A stretch of 64,000 nucleotides of DNA from Saccharothrix violaceirubra. GTDB lineage: Bacteria > Actinomycetota > Actinomycetes > Mycobacteriales > Pseudonocardiaceae. The stretch is from NCBI RefSeq assembly GCF_014203755.1, contig NZ_JACHJS010000001.1, forward strand, positions 5,828,001-5,892,000. The letters are read 5' to 3'. The notes under the pieces are model-generated. The model worked only from the letters and a program-made list of their open reading frames with translations. It had not been told where the DNA came from and made no database searches. A program made the translations under genes and the position numbers. Within the stretch, counting starts at the first letter, position 1; the number at the start of each line of letters is the position of its first letter. Below, piece by piece: positions 34,310 through 43,716 of this stretch.

Positions 34310-34648
34310 ATGTCGGAGCCGGTGCCGGAGGCCATCGCCGCCGCGGTCGCCTCGCGCGGGGTGTCCCGGCTGTACGAGCTGGTCCGGGCGCGGTTCTCCG
34401 GCGATGCCGCGGCCACCGCCGCGCTGACCGCCGCCGAACCGGCCGACGTGGGTTCGCCGCAGGTCAGGACGTTGAGCGTGCTGTTGACGCAGGCGGAACG
34501 GGCCGACCCGGAGTTCGGTCGCGAGCTGCGCCGGGAGTTCGAGCGCGCGACGTCCGGGACGACCTGGACCGTGCGGAACCGGGTGTCCGGGGTGGCCACG
34601 AACTCGGTGCAGGCGGGCCACGTCGAGGGCGGGATCAACTTCCACTAG
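34310..34648 (+). CDS. Small helical protein with C-terminal RHIM-like amyloid-type motif
   Basis: A 112-residue protein from ATG 34310 (GGGAGG in front). Residues about 5-85 form an all-helical domain (VSRLYELVRARFSG, VRTLSVLLTQAERADPEFG, LRREFERATS). The last 24 residues, from Asn89, read NRVSGVATNSVQAGHVEGG plus a short end. They match the N-x-V-x-G...VQAG-x-(I/V)-x-GG pattern of actinobacterial amyloid signalling motifs that resemble the RHIM of animal necroptosis proteins. In known cases such a C-terminal motif belongs to an effector that is nucleated by a STAND/NLR receptor with the same motif. No receptor with it is seen in this window. The next gene, a membrane protein, starts 25 bp downstream. 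Confidence 0.7.
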   Translation: MSEPVPEAIAAAVASRGVSRLYELVRARFSGDAAATAALTAAEPADVGSPQVRTLSVLLTQAERADPEFGRELRREFERATSGTTWTVRNRVSGVATNSVQAGHVEGGINFH

Positions 34649-34673
34649 CCCCCGGTGGAGTGAAGATGGACGG

Positions 34674-35390
34674 GTGTACCCGCTTCACCTGCCCCAGTCG
34701 CGACTGCTGTTCTTCTTCGCCGGGCTCGTCCTCGCGTTCGTGTTCATCCGGATCAGCGTCCGGCTGATCCGCGCGGGTGTCCGGTGGTGGCCCGGCAACT
34801 TCACCCCCGGCGGGACGCACATTCACCACGTCGTGTTCGGGACCGTGCTGCTGGTGCTCGGCGCGGTCACCGGCATCGCGGCGCCCGACGACCTGCACGA
34901 GCTGCGGGTGTCCGCCGCCGCGCTGCTCGGGGTCGGCACGGCGCTGGTGCTCGACGAGTTCGCCCTGCTGCTGCACCTGCGCGACGTGTACTGGTCCAAG
35001 GACGGCCGGTTGTCGGTGGACGCGGTGTTCCTGGCGATCGGGCTCACCGGCCTGCTGTTGCTGGGCGCCCGGCCGCTGGGCTACGACGAGCTGTACGGCG
35101 AGGGCGTGGGTGTGCGGATCGCGGTGGTGCTGGTCAACCTGGGGTTCGCGATCGTCGCGCTGCTCAAGGGCAAGGTGTGGACCGGCCTGCTCGGCCTGCT
35201 GGTGCCCGTGCTGCCGGAGATCGGCGCGTTGCGCCTGGCCCGGCCGGGGTCGCCGTGGGCGCGGTGGCGGTACGCGGAGGGCTCGCGCAAGCTGCGGCTG
35301 GCCTACCGGCGCGAGGCCCGCGTCCGCCAACCCCTCATCCGGGTGAAGATCCGCGTGCAGGAGTTCATCTCCGGGCGGCACGACGACTGA
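34674..35390 (+). CDS. Conserved polytopic membrane protein of unknown function
   Basis: A 238-residue protein from GTG 34674. There are about five hydrophobic segments (roughly 9-28, 52-70, 79-98, 114-131 and 145-175), with GGTHIHHVVFG after the first. The C-terminus is basic and cytosolic in style (LRLAYRREARVRQPLIRVKIR). The HIHHVVFG motif could bind metal or haem, but no named family is recognised. The 25-bp distance to the RHIM-like gene suggests cotranscription. It converges on the sugar-binding protein gene, with 13 bp between the stops. Confidence 0.65.
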   Translation: MYPLHLPQSRLLFFFAGLVLAFVFIRISVRLIRAGVRWWPGNFTPGGTHIHHVVFGTVLLVLGAVTGIAAPDDLHELRVSAAALLGVGTALVLDEFALLLHLRDVYWSKDGRLSVDAVFLAIGLTGLLLLGARPLGYDELYGEGVGVRIAVVLVNLGFAIVALLKGKVWTGLLGLLVPVLPEIGALRLARPGSPWARWRYAEGSRKLRLAYRREARVRQPLIRVKIRVQEFISGRHDD

Positions 35391-35403
35391 CGCGGGACGT
35401 CCT

Positions 35404-36498
35404 TCAGTTGACGAGGATGCCCATCTGCTCGCAGATCGGGGCGACCTCGCCGGCGCACAGCTCGGCGGGCTTGACCACGTTCTCGGTCACGACGAGCTGG
35501 CGCACGTTGTCCCGGGTGATCAGGTCGGCGCCCAGCAGCACCGACTTCACGTCCCGCCGGGCGACCAGGTCGCGGGTGTTGCCGGTGGCCAGGTCGTCCG
35601 CGCCGGTGACGTCGCCCTTGGCCAGGGTGATCGCCAGGCGGGCGGCGGCGTTGGCCTCGTCGCGGATCGGCTTGTAGATCGTCACGCACTGCTCGCCCAG
35701 CAGCAGCGCCCGCAGGCCGGGCAGCGTGGCGTCCTGGCCGGTCACGGCCACCTTCTTGGCCAGGCCGCGCTCGCGGAGCACGTCGATCACGCCGCCCGCG
35801 AGGTCGTCGTTGGCCGCGACCACGCCGTCGACCTTGCCGTTGTTGGCGTCGAGGATCTGCTCGAACGACGTGCTCCCGAGCCCGGCGTCCCACTTCTCGA
35901 TGGCCTGGCTCCGCACGAGCTTGAGCGTGCCGTCGTCGTAGAGCGGGCCGAGGCGGCGGCGCTGGCCGTCGGCGATCAGCGTGGCGCTGTTGTCGGTCGG
36001 CGAGCCCTGGATCTCGATGATCTGCGCGTTGCGCTTGGTGCCCAGGCAGCCGAGCAGTCCCTCGGCCTGGAGTTCGCCGATGTTGAGGTTGTCGAACGAG
36101 ACGTAGTAGTCGGCTTGGCCGCCGAGGCTGATCCGGTCGTAGTTGATCACGGTGATGCCCGCGGACTTGGCCTTGCGCTCGATGTTCGCGCCGCCCTCGG
36201 TGGTCAGCGGCGTGATCATCAGGACCTTGACCTTCTTCTCGATCATGCGGTCGGCGATGGCCGAGAACTTGGCCTCGTCACCCTCCGCGTTCTCGATCAC
36301 CGGTTCGATGCCGGCGAACTCGAAGGCCTGCTCCAGCATCGGGCGGTCCTGGGACTCCCACCGCGCGGTCGGCGAGTTGTCCGGCAGGATCACGCCGACC
36401 AACGGCGTCGCCGGGGCCGACTGCTCCGCGCCCGAGCCGCACGCGGTGGCGAGCAGGACGAGCAGGCAACCGACCACCGCTGTGCGCATGCGTCCCAT
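35404..36498 (-). CDS. Sugar ABC transporter substrate-binding lipoprotein (XylF/ChvE-like), orphan
   Basis: A 364-residue protein; start ATG 36498 chosen for AAGGGGATGG upstream. Signal peptide with lipobox LLATACGSG, then a periplasmic-binding-protein type 1 fold: VGVILPDNSPTARWESQDRPML, LMITPLTTEGGANIERKAKSAG, VINYDRISLGG, VDGVVAANDDLAGGVIDVL and VAVTGQDATLPGLRALLLGEQC. These are features of xylose/ribose-type binding proteins. Neither ATPase nor permease genes are adjacent, so it depends on a transporter elsewhere or acts as a receptor. The C-terminus has two Cys (LCAGEVAPIC), which may form a disulfide. Confidence 0.85.
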   Translation of the reverse strand: MGRMRTAVVGCLLVLLATACGSGAEQSAPATPLVGVILPDNSPTARWESQDRPMLEQAFEFAGIEPVIENAEGDEAKFSAIADRMIEKKVKVLMITPLTTEGGANIERKAKSAGITVINYDRISLGGQADYYVSFDNLNIGELQAEGLLGCLGTKRNAQIIEIQGSPTDNSATLIADGQRRRLGPLYDDGTLKLVRSQAIEKWDAGLGSTSFEQILDANNGKVDGVVAANDDLAGGVIDVLRERGLAKKVAVTGQDATLPGLRALLLGEQCVTIYKPIRDEANAAARLAITLAKGDVTGADDLATGNTRDLVARRDVKSVLLGADLITRDNVRQLVVTENVVKPAELCAGEVAPICEQMGILVN

Positions 36499-36802
36499 TC
36501 GCCATCCCCTTGCGCGGCAACGCGCCGCCGACCGCCGAATTTCGGAAACGGAATTCCATCCCCACGCAGGTGCCTGCGTCAAGGCGTAGTGACGCGATGG
36601 TGCCGAGTGGTTCACACCAATCCACCGCCAAGCCTTCCATCGACATCGAAGACGCAGGTAGAAGCGTTACCCTATTGTGGAAAATCACTCTGGGCCAGTG
36701 ATCCACCACGGATGGTACTTCCGACTAAAGGGTCTGCCCGATCTTGGGAATATGTGCCACGGTGGCCGCGACCGAGCAGGTCGGAGGGCAGAGGAGACAG
36801 GC
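36499..36802. other. Divergent promoter region between sugar-binding protein and subtilase
   Basis: About 300 bp with no convincing gene. It is noticeably AT-richer than its surroundings, especially 36535-36560 (a near-palindrome around AATTTCGGAAACGGAATT) and 36660-36760. It should hold the promoters for both divergent genes; no specific operator can be named. Confidence 0.4.
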
Positions 36803-38533
36803 GTGAGAACAGGCAGGACCGTGCCGGCCGCCCTGGCGGTGGCCGCGGCACTGGTGGTCGCGACGGGGCAGCCCGCCCTGGCCGTGGAGCGGACCGACTA
36901 CACCGTCCTGGTCGAGGACGGCGCGAGTCGGGACGCCGCCGTGGCCGCCATCGCCGCCGCGGGCGGCGAGGTCACCCGCGAGAACAAGGCCGTGGGACTA
37001 CTCACCGTGACGGCCCCCAAGACCGGATTCGCCCAACGGGTGAGTGCGTCCGACGCCGTACTCGGCGCGGCGGCAGTCCGCCCGCTCGGCAGCGCCGCAC
37101 CCGGCCGGGGCAAGAGCAACCGGGACATGCGCGTCGTCGAACGCGAGAACGAGGCCACCGCCGGCGTCCCCGGCACGGCCGCGAAGAAGAAGCCCTCCCC
37201 CACCCCGGCCGCCGGCCTCGACCCGCTCGACGACAAGCTCTGGGGCCTCAAGCTCGTCCGCTCCGACCTCGCCCGCGACCGCCAGCCCGGCGACAAGCGC
37301 GTCTCGGTCGGCATCCTGGACACCGGCATCGACGGCTCCCACCCGGACATCGCGCCCAACTTCGACAAGGCCCGGTCCCGCAACTTCACCGTCGACCTGC
37401 CCACCGACGAGGCGGGCAACGAGGTCGACGGCCCCTGCGAGTTCCGCGGCTGCGTCGACCCGGCCGACTGGGACGACGACGGCCACGGCACCCACGTCGC
37501 GGGCACGATCGGCGCGGCGGCCAACGGGTTCGGCGTCTCGGGCGTCGCGCCCGGCGTCACGCTGGTCAACATCCGCGGCGGCCAGGACTCGGGCTACTTC
37601 TTCCTCCAGCCCGTCGTCGACGCGCTCACCTACGGCGCCGACATCGGCCTCGACGTGATCAACATGTCGTTCTACGTCGACCCCTGGTACTACAACTGCG
37701 CCGCCAACCCGGCCGACAGCCCCGAGGCGCAGCTCACCCAGCGCACCGCCATCGCGGCCGTGACGCGGGCGATCAACTACGCGCACCGCAAGGGCGTCAC
37801 GCTCGTCGCGGCCGGCGGCAACAACCACGAGGACCTCGGCAACCCGCGTCCCGACGCGACCAGCCCGAACTTCCCGACCGGCGCCGCCTACCCGCGCACG
37901 ATCGACAACAAGTCGTGCGTGCACCTGCCCACCGAGTCCGACCACGTCCTCGCGATCTCCTCGCTCGGACCGTCCGGTCTCAAGGCCGACTACTCCAACT
38001 ACGGCACCGAGCAGACCGACCTGTCCGCGCCCGGCGGCTACTTCCGCGACTACTTCGGCACGGACCGGTACCGCACCAACGAGAACTCGATCCGCTCGAC
38101 CTACCCGCGCAACGTCGCCCTCGCGGCGGGCGCGATCGATGCCGCCGGGAACGTCACCCCGGCCGGCGAGGCGGCGGGCGTGGCGAAGTACTGCCAGGGC
38201 GCCACGTGCGGCTACTACCAGTACCTCCAGGGCACGTCGATGGCCGCGCCGCACGCGTCCGGCGTCGCCGCCCTGGTCGTCAGCCAGTACGGCCGCAAGG
38301 ACCGCGCACACCCGGGCACGCTCACGCTCGACCCGGACAAGGTGGCGAAGGTCCTGGTCAAGACCGCGACGCAGCGGCCTTGCCCGACGCCACGCACGGT
38401 GTCGTACGAGAACGTCGGCCGCTCGCCGGAGTTCACCGCGACCTGTGTCGGCGACACCCGGTTCAACGGCTTCTACGGTCACGGCATCGTCGACGCGTTC
38501 GGCGCCGTGACGCGCGGCGGCGACTTCCTGTAG
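36803..38533 (+). CDS. Secreted S8 family serine protease (subtilase)
   Basis: A 576-residue protein from GTG 36803 with ribosome site GAGGAGA. Signal peptide about 1-31 (ends PALAVE); an I9-type propeptide region about 35-85; then the subtilase catalytic domain with Asp173 (VGILDTGIDGSHPD), His228 (DDDGHGTHVAGT) and Ser479 (LQGTSMAAPHASG). An insertion-rich loop with several Cys (CEFRGCVDP, YYNCAANP, CQGATCGYY) probably forms disulfides. The enzyme is exported and degrades proteins outside the cell. It is monocistronic, ending at a strong hairpin. Confidence 0.93.
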   Translation: MRTGRTVPAALAVAAALVVATGQPALAVERTDYTVLVEDGASRDAAVAAIAAAGGEVTRENKAVGLLTVTAPKTGFAQRVSASDAVLGAAAVRPLGSAAPGRGKSNRDMRVVERENEATAGVPGTAAKKKPSPTPAAGLDPLDDKLWGLKLVRSDLARDRQPGDKRVSVGILDTGIDGSHPDIAPNFDKARSRNFTVDLPTDEAGNEVDGPCEFRGCVDPADWDDDGHGTHVAGTIGAAANGFGVSGVAPGVTLVNIRGGQDSGYFFLQPVVDALTYGADIGLDVINMSFYVDPWYYNCAANPADSPEAQLTQRTAIAAVTRAINYAHRKGVTLVAAGGNNHEDLGNPRPDATSPNFPTGAAYPRTIDNKSCVHLPTESDHVLAISSLGPSGLKADYSNYGTEQTDLSAPGGYFRDYFGTDRYRTNENSIRSTYPRNVALAAGAIDAAGNVTPAGEAAGVAKYCQGATCGYYQYLQGTSMAAPHASGVAALVVSQYGRKDRAHPGTLTLDPDKVAKVLVKTATQRPCPTPRTVSYENVGRSPEFTATCVGDTRFNGFYGHGIVDAFGAVTRGGDFL

Positions 38534-38541
38534 TGGTGGTG

Positions 38542-38579
38542 GGTGACGGCCGGCGGGGCGCGACCCGCCGGCCGTCACC
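38542..38579. terminator. Bidirectional terminator between subtilase and glyS
   Basis: Perfect 16-bp GC stem (38542-38557 with 38564-38579), 6-nt loop, in the 46-bp gap between the convergent genes. Confidence 0.8.
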
Positions 38580-41519
38580 TCAGCCCAGGGCCTGCCAGTC
38601 GAGCACGGGCGCGGCCAGGTCGCGGATCGCGGCGAGCAGCCCGAGCCGGGCCGCGCGCACCGCCGGGTCCTCGGCCATCACGAGCACCTCCTCGAAGAAG
38701 GCGTCGATCGGCGCGGCCAGCGACGAGGTCGCCGCGACGAACGCGGCCAGACCCACCACACCCTTCGGCACGGCCGCGAACGCCGCGTGCAATGCCACCT
38801 CGGCGGGCTCGGTCAGCGCGGTCGGGTCGTAGGACGCGGCCGTCCCCTCGGGCACGATCCGCCGCACCCGGCCGAACGCGGCGGCCGACACCTCGAACGC
38901 CGGGTCGTCGACCAGCGCCGTCAGGTCCACCAGCACCTCGTCCGCCAAGGCCGGCGCGTCCGCGTGCACCAGCACGGCCCGCACGAGCTTGTGGTCGTGG
39001 CCCGCGTCCAGCAGTTGCTGCTCGTACCGTCGCACGGCGAACTCGCGGGCCGTCTCCACCGCGTCGGCCACGTCCAGGTTCGCGGCGGCCAGCGTCAACG
39101 CCCGGGTCAGCGTGATCTCCCGCAGGGCCGGGAACGCCCGCAGCACGCTCACCGCGCCCAACGCCGCCCGCCGCAGCCCGAACGGGTCCGAGCTGCCGGT
39201 CGGGTTCGCGCCGATGCCGAACAGCCCGGCCAGCAGGTCGAACCGGTCCGCCAGCGACAGCAGCGCGCCGACCTCCGACGACGGCAGGTCGTCGCCCGCC
39301 GACCGGGGCAGTTCCATGTCGTACAGGGCCTGCGCGACGGCCTCGGTCTCGCCCGCGCGCACCGCGTACTCGCGGGCCATGAACCCGGCCAGGCTGGACA
39401 GCTCGACCACCATCTGCGAGCCGAGGTCGAACTTGGCCAGTCCCCCGGCCCGCGAGAGCGTCGGGTCGGCCACGCCCACGACGTCGGCCAGGCGTGCGGC
39501 CAGCGCGGCGATCCGGTCGGCCCGGTCGGCCATCGACCCCAGCTTGTCGGCGAACGTGAGCTTCTCCAGGTTCGCCTTCATCGCCTCCAGCGGCGTGCGC
39601 AGGTCGGCCCGCCAGAAGAACGCGGCGTCCTCGTACCGGGCGCGCAGCACGGCCTCGTTGCCCGTGCGGACCAGGTCCTCGTCCACGTTCCCGTTGGCCA
39701 CCGCCACGAAGTACGGCAGCAGCGTGCCGTCCGCGGCGCGCACGGGCAGGTAGCGCTGGTGCTTGCGCATCACCGTGGTGAGGATCTGCGCGGGCAGGTC
39801 CAGGTAGGACGGGTCGAACGAGCCGAGGATCGGCGTCGGCCACTCGACCAGGTTCACGACCTCGTCCAGCACGCCGGTCAGGTCGACGACGCCGCCGACG
39901 GACGCGGCCAGTTCCGTCGCCCGGTCCACGATCGCCCGCCGGCGGGCGTCCGCCGAGACCGTGACGCCGTGGCCCGCGAGGAACTCCGGGTAGCCGTCGG
40001 CACCCGCCACGGCCACCACCGGCTCGTCGGCCGTGCGGTGCACTCGCGTGACCGACCCGGACGCCAACGCCGACACCGCGACCGGCACCGGCGTCGTGCC
40101 CAGCAGCGCGAGCAGCCACCGGACCGGCCGGCTGAACGACAGCGCGGGGTCGTTCCAGCGCATGTTCTTCTCGGCCCGCAGACCGGTCACGACCTCGGCC
40201 AGCAGACCGCTGAGCACCGCCACGGCGCCGCGTCCGACCACGGTCTTCGTCACGGCCACGTGCTCGACGCCGTTCTCGACCACGCGCCCGAGGTCGGCCG
40301 CGTCCACGCCCTGGCCGCGCGCGAAGCCCTGCGCGGCCTTCGTCGGCGTGCCCGAGTCGTCGAACGCCGCCGAGACGCGCGGACCGCGCGCGGTGCGCTC
40401 GGTGTCGGTCTCGCGCGGCGCGACGTCCGCGACCAGCACGACGATCCGGCGTGGCGTGGCGTGCACCTCGACGTCGCCGTGCGCGAGCCGGGTGGCGGCG
40501 AGCTTGTCCGCCACGGCGGCGCGCACGGCGTCCGCGGTGCGGATCACCTCGGCGGGCGGCAGTTCCTCGGTGCCGATCTCGAACAGCAGCGTGGCGGGCG
40601 CGTCGACGGTCGCGAACTCCGCCGGCGGTTCGGGCGCGGCCGGCACCTCGGCGATGCCCAGCGGGTGGCCGAGTTCCGCGCGCCGGTCCGCCCACAGCTT
40701 GGCGACCTCGCGGGCCAGGCCGCGCATGCGGCCGAACGCGCGGGCGCGTTCGGTGGTGCTGATCGCCCCGCGCGCGTCGAGCACGTTGAACGCGTGCGAG
40801 CACTTGAGCACGTAGTTGTGCGCGGGCACGGGCAGTCGCGCGTCGAGCATCCGCCGGGCCTCGGCCGCGTACTCCTCGAACAGCCGCCGGTTGGCCTCCA
40901 CGTCGGCGTCGTCGAGGTAGTAGCGGCTCATCTCGTACTCGGACTGGCCGAACGCCTCGCCGTAGGAGATGCCGGGCGCGTACGCGATGTCCTTGAAGTG
41001 CGAGACGCCCTGGAGCGCCATCATGATCCGCTCGATGCCGTAGGTGATCTCCACCGACACCGGGTCCAGCGACAGGCCGCCCGCCTGCTGGAAGTACGTG
41101 AACTGGGTGATCTCCAGGCCGTCGAGCCACACCTCCCAGCCCAGGCCCCACGCGCCGAGCGCGGGCGAGGCCCAGTTGTCCTCGACGAACCGCACGTCGT
41201 GCGCGCGCACGTCGATGCCCAGCGCGGCGAGGCTGCCCAGGTACAGCTCCTGCGGATCGCCCGGATCGGGCTTGAGGACCACCTGGAACTGGGTATGCGT
41301 CTGGAGCCGGTTCGGGTTCTCGCCGTACCGGGCGTCGTCGGGCCGCACGCTCGGCTCCACGTAGGAGACCCGCCATGGCTCGGGACCGAGCACGCGCAGG
41401 ACCGTGGCGGGGTTGAGCGTGCCCGCGCCGACCTCGGTGTTGTAGGGCTGGACGACGACGCACCCGCGTTCGGTCCAGTACCGGGTCAACGCCAGCAGGG
41501 CGTCCTGCATCGTGAGCAC
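38580..41519 (-). CDS. glyS: Glycine--tRNA ligase with fused alpha and beta subunits
   Basis: A 979-residue protein from GTG 41519. The N-terminal 290 residues are a complete alpha subunit (GlyQ): [51 protein letters not shown], and [12 protein letters not shown], with [16 protein letters not shown] near its end. The remainder is the beta subunit (GlyS): [42 protein letters not shown] and a C-terminal DALR-type anticodon-binding region. The enzyme charges tRNA-Gly. Most actinomycetes use the unrelated single-chain dimeric type, so this fused tetramer-type enzyme is notable. It is a single gene divergent from a tiny open frame. Confidence 0.93.
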   Translation of the reverse strand: MLTMQDALLALTRYWTERGCVVVQPYNTEVGAGTLNPATVLRVLGPEPWRVSYVEPSVRPDDARYGENPNRLQTHTQFQVVLKPDPGDPQELYLGSLAALGIDVRAHDVRFVEDNWASPALGAWGLGWEVWLDGLEITQFTYFQQAGGLSLDPVSVEITYGIERIMMALQGVSHFKDIAYAPGISYGEAFGQSEYEMSRYYLDDADVEANRRLFEEYAAEARRMLDARLPVPAHNYVLKCSHAFNVLDARGAISTTERARAFGRMRGLAREVAKLWADRRAELGHPLGIAEVPAAPEPPAEFATVDAPATLLFEIGTEELPPAEVIRTADAVRAAVADKLAATRLAHGDVEVHATPRRIVVLVADVAPRETDTERTARGPRVSAAFDDSGTPTKAAQGFARGQGVDAADLGRVVENGVEHVAVTKTVVGRGAVAVLSGLLAEVVTGLRAEKNMRWNDPALSFSRPVRWLLALLGTTPVPVAVSALASGSVTRVHRTADEPVVAVAGADGYPEFLAGHGVTVSADARRRAIVDRATELAASVGGVVDLTGVLDEVVNLVEWPTPILGSFDPSYLDLPAQILTTVMRKHQRYLPVRAADGTLLPYFVAVANGNVDEDLVRTGNEAVLRARYEDAAFFWRADLRTPLEAMKANLEKLTFADKLGSMADRADRIAALAARLADVVGVADPTLSRAGGLAKFDLGSQMVVELSSLAGFMAREYAVRAGETEAVAQALYDMELPRSAGDDLPSSEVGALLSLADRFDLLAGLFGIGANPTGSSDPFGLRRAALGAVSVLRAFPALREITLTRALTLAAANLDVADAVETAREFAVRRYEQQLLDAGHDHKLVRAVLVHADAPALADEVLVDLTALVDDPAFEVSAAAFGRVRRIVPEGTAASYDPTALTEPAEVALHAAFAAVPKGVVGLAAFVAATSSLAAPIDAFFEEVLVMAEDPAVRAARLGLLAAIRDLAAPVLDWQALG

Positions 41520-41528
41520 GGGACGACA

Positions 41529-41675
41529 GTGTACGAAGCGCGTGACGACGCGCTCACCATCGGGCTACACGCCTGGTCGGACCCGGTGGCCAGGCGGTAT
41601 CACGTCTTCTTCGACAACGGTTGTGCGACGCTGTGCGCAACCCTGGTCGAGCCCGGGACGTCAACCAGGGCGTAA
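41529..41675 (+). CDS. Possible 48-residue protein divergent from glyS
   Basis: From GTG 41529 the frame encodes 48 residues (start [16 protein letters not shown], then [20 protein letters not shown]) with actinomycete-like third-position GC. It starts only 9 bp from the glyS start on the other strand and ends 24 bp before the LCP gene. No ribosome site is evident and no family is known, so it may be a leader or chance frame. Confidence 0.3.
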   Translation: MYEARDDALTIGLHAWSDPVARRYHVFFDNGCATLCATLVEPGTSTRA

Positions 41676-41699
41676 CCCCGGGACGAGGGAGGAGACCGA

Positions 41700-43700
41700 G
41701 TGGACGACCGGCCGCCGTGGCAGCAGAGCGGGCCCCCGGGGGACCGCGGCCGACCGGTTCCCCCGCGCGGCCCCGTGCCCGGTCGGGGTGAACCGCCGCG
41801 CCGCCGACAGCCGCGCACACCCCAACCCGATCCCCACCAGAACGACCCACGTCGCGAGCCGCCGCGCCGGGAGACTCCCGCCGACCGGCGCCGCGACCTC
41901 GCGGGCGGACGTCCGCGCCCCGACGCGCCGCGTCGGGAACCCCAGCGCCGACCTCGCCCGGAAGAGCCCGCGCCGCGCCGGCCACGTGCCGACGAACCCC
42001 GTCGCGCCGACTCGCCGCAGCGTGGTTTCCGCTCGGAGGAGCCGCAGCGGCGCCCTCGTACCGACGACCAGCGCCGCTCACGCGCGTCCGCCGACGAACC
42101 CCGCCGTTCCCGTCCCGCCGCCGACGAACCCCGCAGGTCGCGCGGCGAGGCCCCGGCGGCCGGTGCCCGTCGCCCGGCCGGGCAGCGGTCGACGACCCGT
42201 TCCTCGACTTCGACGCGGCGCAAGGCGCCGACGTCGACGCCCAAGCCCGGTTCGCTGGTCGGGCGGTCGATCGCGGTCGCCTGCTCGCTGGCCGTGCTGA
42301 TCGGCACCGGCTACGGCTGGAAGAACCTCAACGCGCTGACCGAGAACCTGTCGACCCGCGACGTGATCAGCGCCGAGGGCGGCGGCGAGCGGCCGGCCGA
42401 CGGCTCGGTCGACATCCTCATGGTCGGCATGGACAGCCGCACGGACGCCAAGGGCAACCCGCTGCCGCAGAACGTCCTCGACGAACTGCACGCGGGCGAC
42501 GAGTCCGCGGGCGGGCTCAACACGGACACGTTGATCCTCATGCACGTGCCCAACGACGGCGGCAAGGCCGTCGCCGTGTCGTTCCCGCGCGACTCGTACG
42601 TGAAGATCGCGGGCGGCTACGGCCGGCATAAGATCAACTCGGCGTACGGCTACGCGAAGAACGACGCGCTGGAGAAGCTCCAGGACGAGGTCGCCGACCC
42701 CGCCGCGCGCGAGGTCCAGTCCAACCAGGCCGGCGCCAAGAACCTGATCAAGACCATCGAGGACCTGACCGGCGTCACGATCGACCACTACGCCGAGATC
42801 AACCTGGTCGGCTTCTACGACATCACCAAGGCCGTCGGCGGCGTCGACGTGTGCCTCAACCAGGCCACGCAGGACGATTTCTCCGGCGCCGACTTCAAGG
42901 CCGGCCCGCAGAAGATCCAGGGCCGCGAGGCGCTCGCGTTCGTCCGCCAGCGGCACGGCCTGCTGCGCGGCGACCTCGACCGGATCGTGCGCCAGCAGGT
43001 CTTCATGGCGGGTCTGGCCAAACAGGTGCTGTCCGCCGGCACGCTGTCGGATCCCGGCAAGCTCAGCGACCTGATCGGCGCGCTGACCAAGTCCATCGTG
43101 CTGGACAAGGACTGGGACGTGCTCCAGTTCGCCACCCGCATGAAGGACCTGACCGGCGGCAACCTCAAGTTCGAGACCATCCCGACCGGCGACCCCGAGC
43201 TGGAGACGCCCGAGGACGGCCAGGCGATCGAGATCGACGAGGGCGACGTGCGCCGGTTCGTGAAGGGCCTGAACGCCGACCCGAACGCGCCCGCGCCCAC
43301 CGGGCAGACCGTCGACCCCGCCACCGTGACCGTCGAGGTGCGCAACGCGTCGGGCACGCCGGGCCTGGCCGCCCGCGTGCTCGAGGTGCTCGTGGCGAAG
43401 AAGTTCGTCGACGGCGGCGCCGACAACGCGGACGAGGGCATGAGCCGGTCCGTCGTCCGGTACGGCAAGGGCGGCGAGGCGGGCGCGGCGGCCGTGGCCG
43501 AGGAACTGGGCGGCCTGGCGACCGAGGAGGACCCGGCCATCCCGGCCGGTCGCGCACGGGTGTTCGTGGGCAGCGACTACGCCGGACCGGGCAGCCAGAA
43601 CCTGCGCGGCACGCCGCTGGTCGGCCTCGACGGCGCGCACCGGCGGCAGGAGACCGGACAGCCGCCGATCACGGCGGGCGGCGTCGTCTGCGTGAACTAG
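41700..43700 (+). CDS. LytR-CpsA-Psr (LCP) family cell-wall ligase
   Basis: A 666-residue protein; GTG 41700 follows GGGAGGAGA. Residues 1-180 are a disordered Arg/Pro/Glu-rich cytoplasmic tail, followed by one membrane segment (about 185-202, SIAVACSLAVLIGTGYGW) and the extracellular LCP domain (about 235-420: VDILMVGMDSRTD, NTDTLILMHVP, VSFPRDSYVKI, KINSAYGY, DLTGVTIDHYAEINLVGFYD, ALAFVRQRHG). The C-terminal LytR_C domain is at about 535-625 (VTVEVRNASGTPGLAARVLE). LCP enzymes attach polymers such as arabinogalactan or teichoic acids to peptidoglycan. Followed 16 bp downstream by a SanA-like gene. Confidence 0.9.
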   Translation: MDDRPPWQQSGPPGDRGRPVPPRGPVPGRGEPPRRRQPRTPQPDPHQNDPRREPPRRETPADRRRDLAGGRPRPDAPRREPQRRPRPEEPAPRRPRADEPRRADSPQRGFRSEEPQRRPRTDDQRRSRASADEPRRSRPAADEPRRSRGEAPAAGARRPAGQRSTTRSSTSTRRKAPTSTPKPGSLVGRSIAVACSLAVLIGTGYGWKNLNALTENLSTRDVISAEGGGERPADGSVDILMVGMDSRTDAKGNPLPQNVLDELHAGDESAGGLNTDTLILMHVPNDGGKAVAVSFPRDSYVKIAGGYGRHKINSAYGYAKNDALEKLQDEVADPAAREVQSNQAGAKNLIKTIEDLTGVTIDHYAEINLVGFYDITKAVGGVDVCLNQATQDDFSGADFKAGPQKIQGREALAFVRQRHGLLRGDLDRIVRQQVFMAGLAKQVLSAGTLSDPGKLSDLIGALTKSIVLDKDWDVLQFATRMKDLTGGNLKFETIPTGDPELETPEDGQAIEIDEGDVRRFVKGLNADPNAPAPTGQTVDPATVTVEVRNASGTPGLAARVLEVLVAKKFVDGGADNADEGMSRSVVRYGKGGEAGAAAVAEELGGLATEEDPAIPAGRARVFVGSDYAGPGSQNLRGTPLVGLDGAHRRQETGQPPITAGGVVCVN

Positions 43701-43716
43701 GTCCTTGGGGGAACGG

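Noticed and set aside
38787..41526. Long open frame antisense to glyS
   Set aside because: Composition shows a shadow frame; only its last 49 codons beyond glyS were kept as a weak candidate gene.
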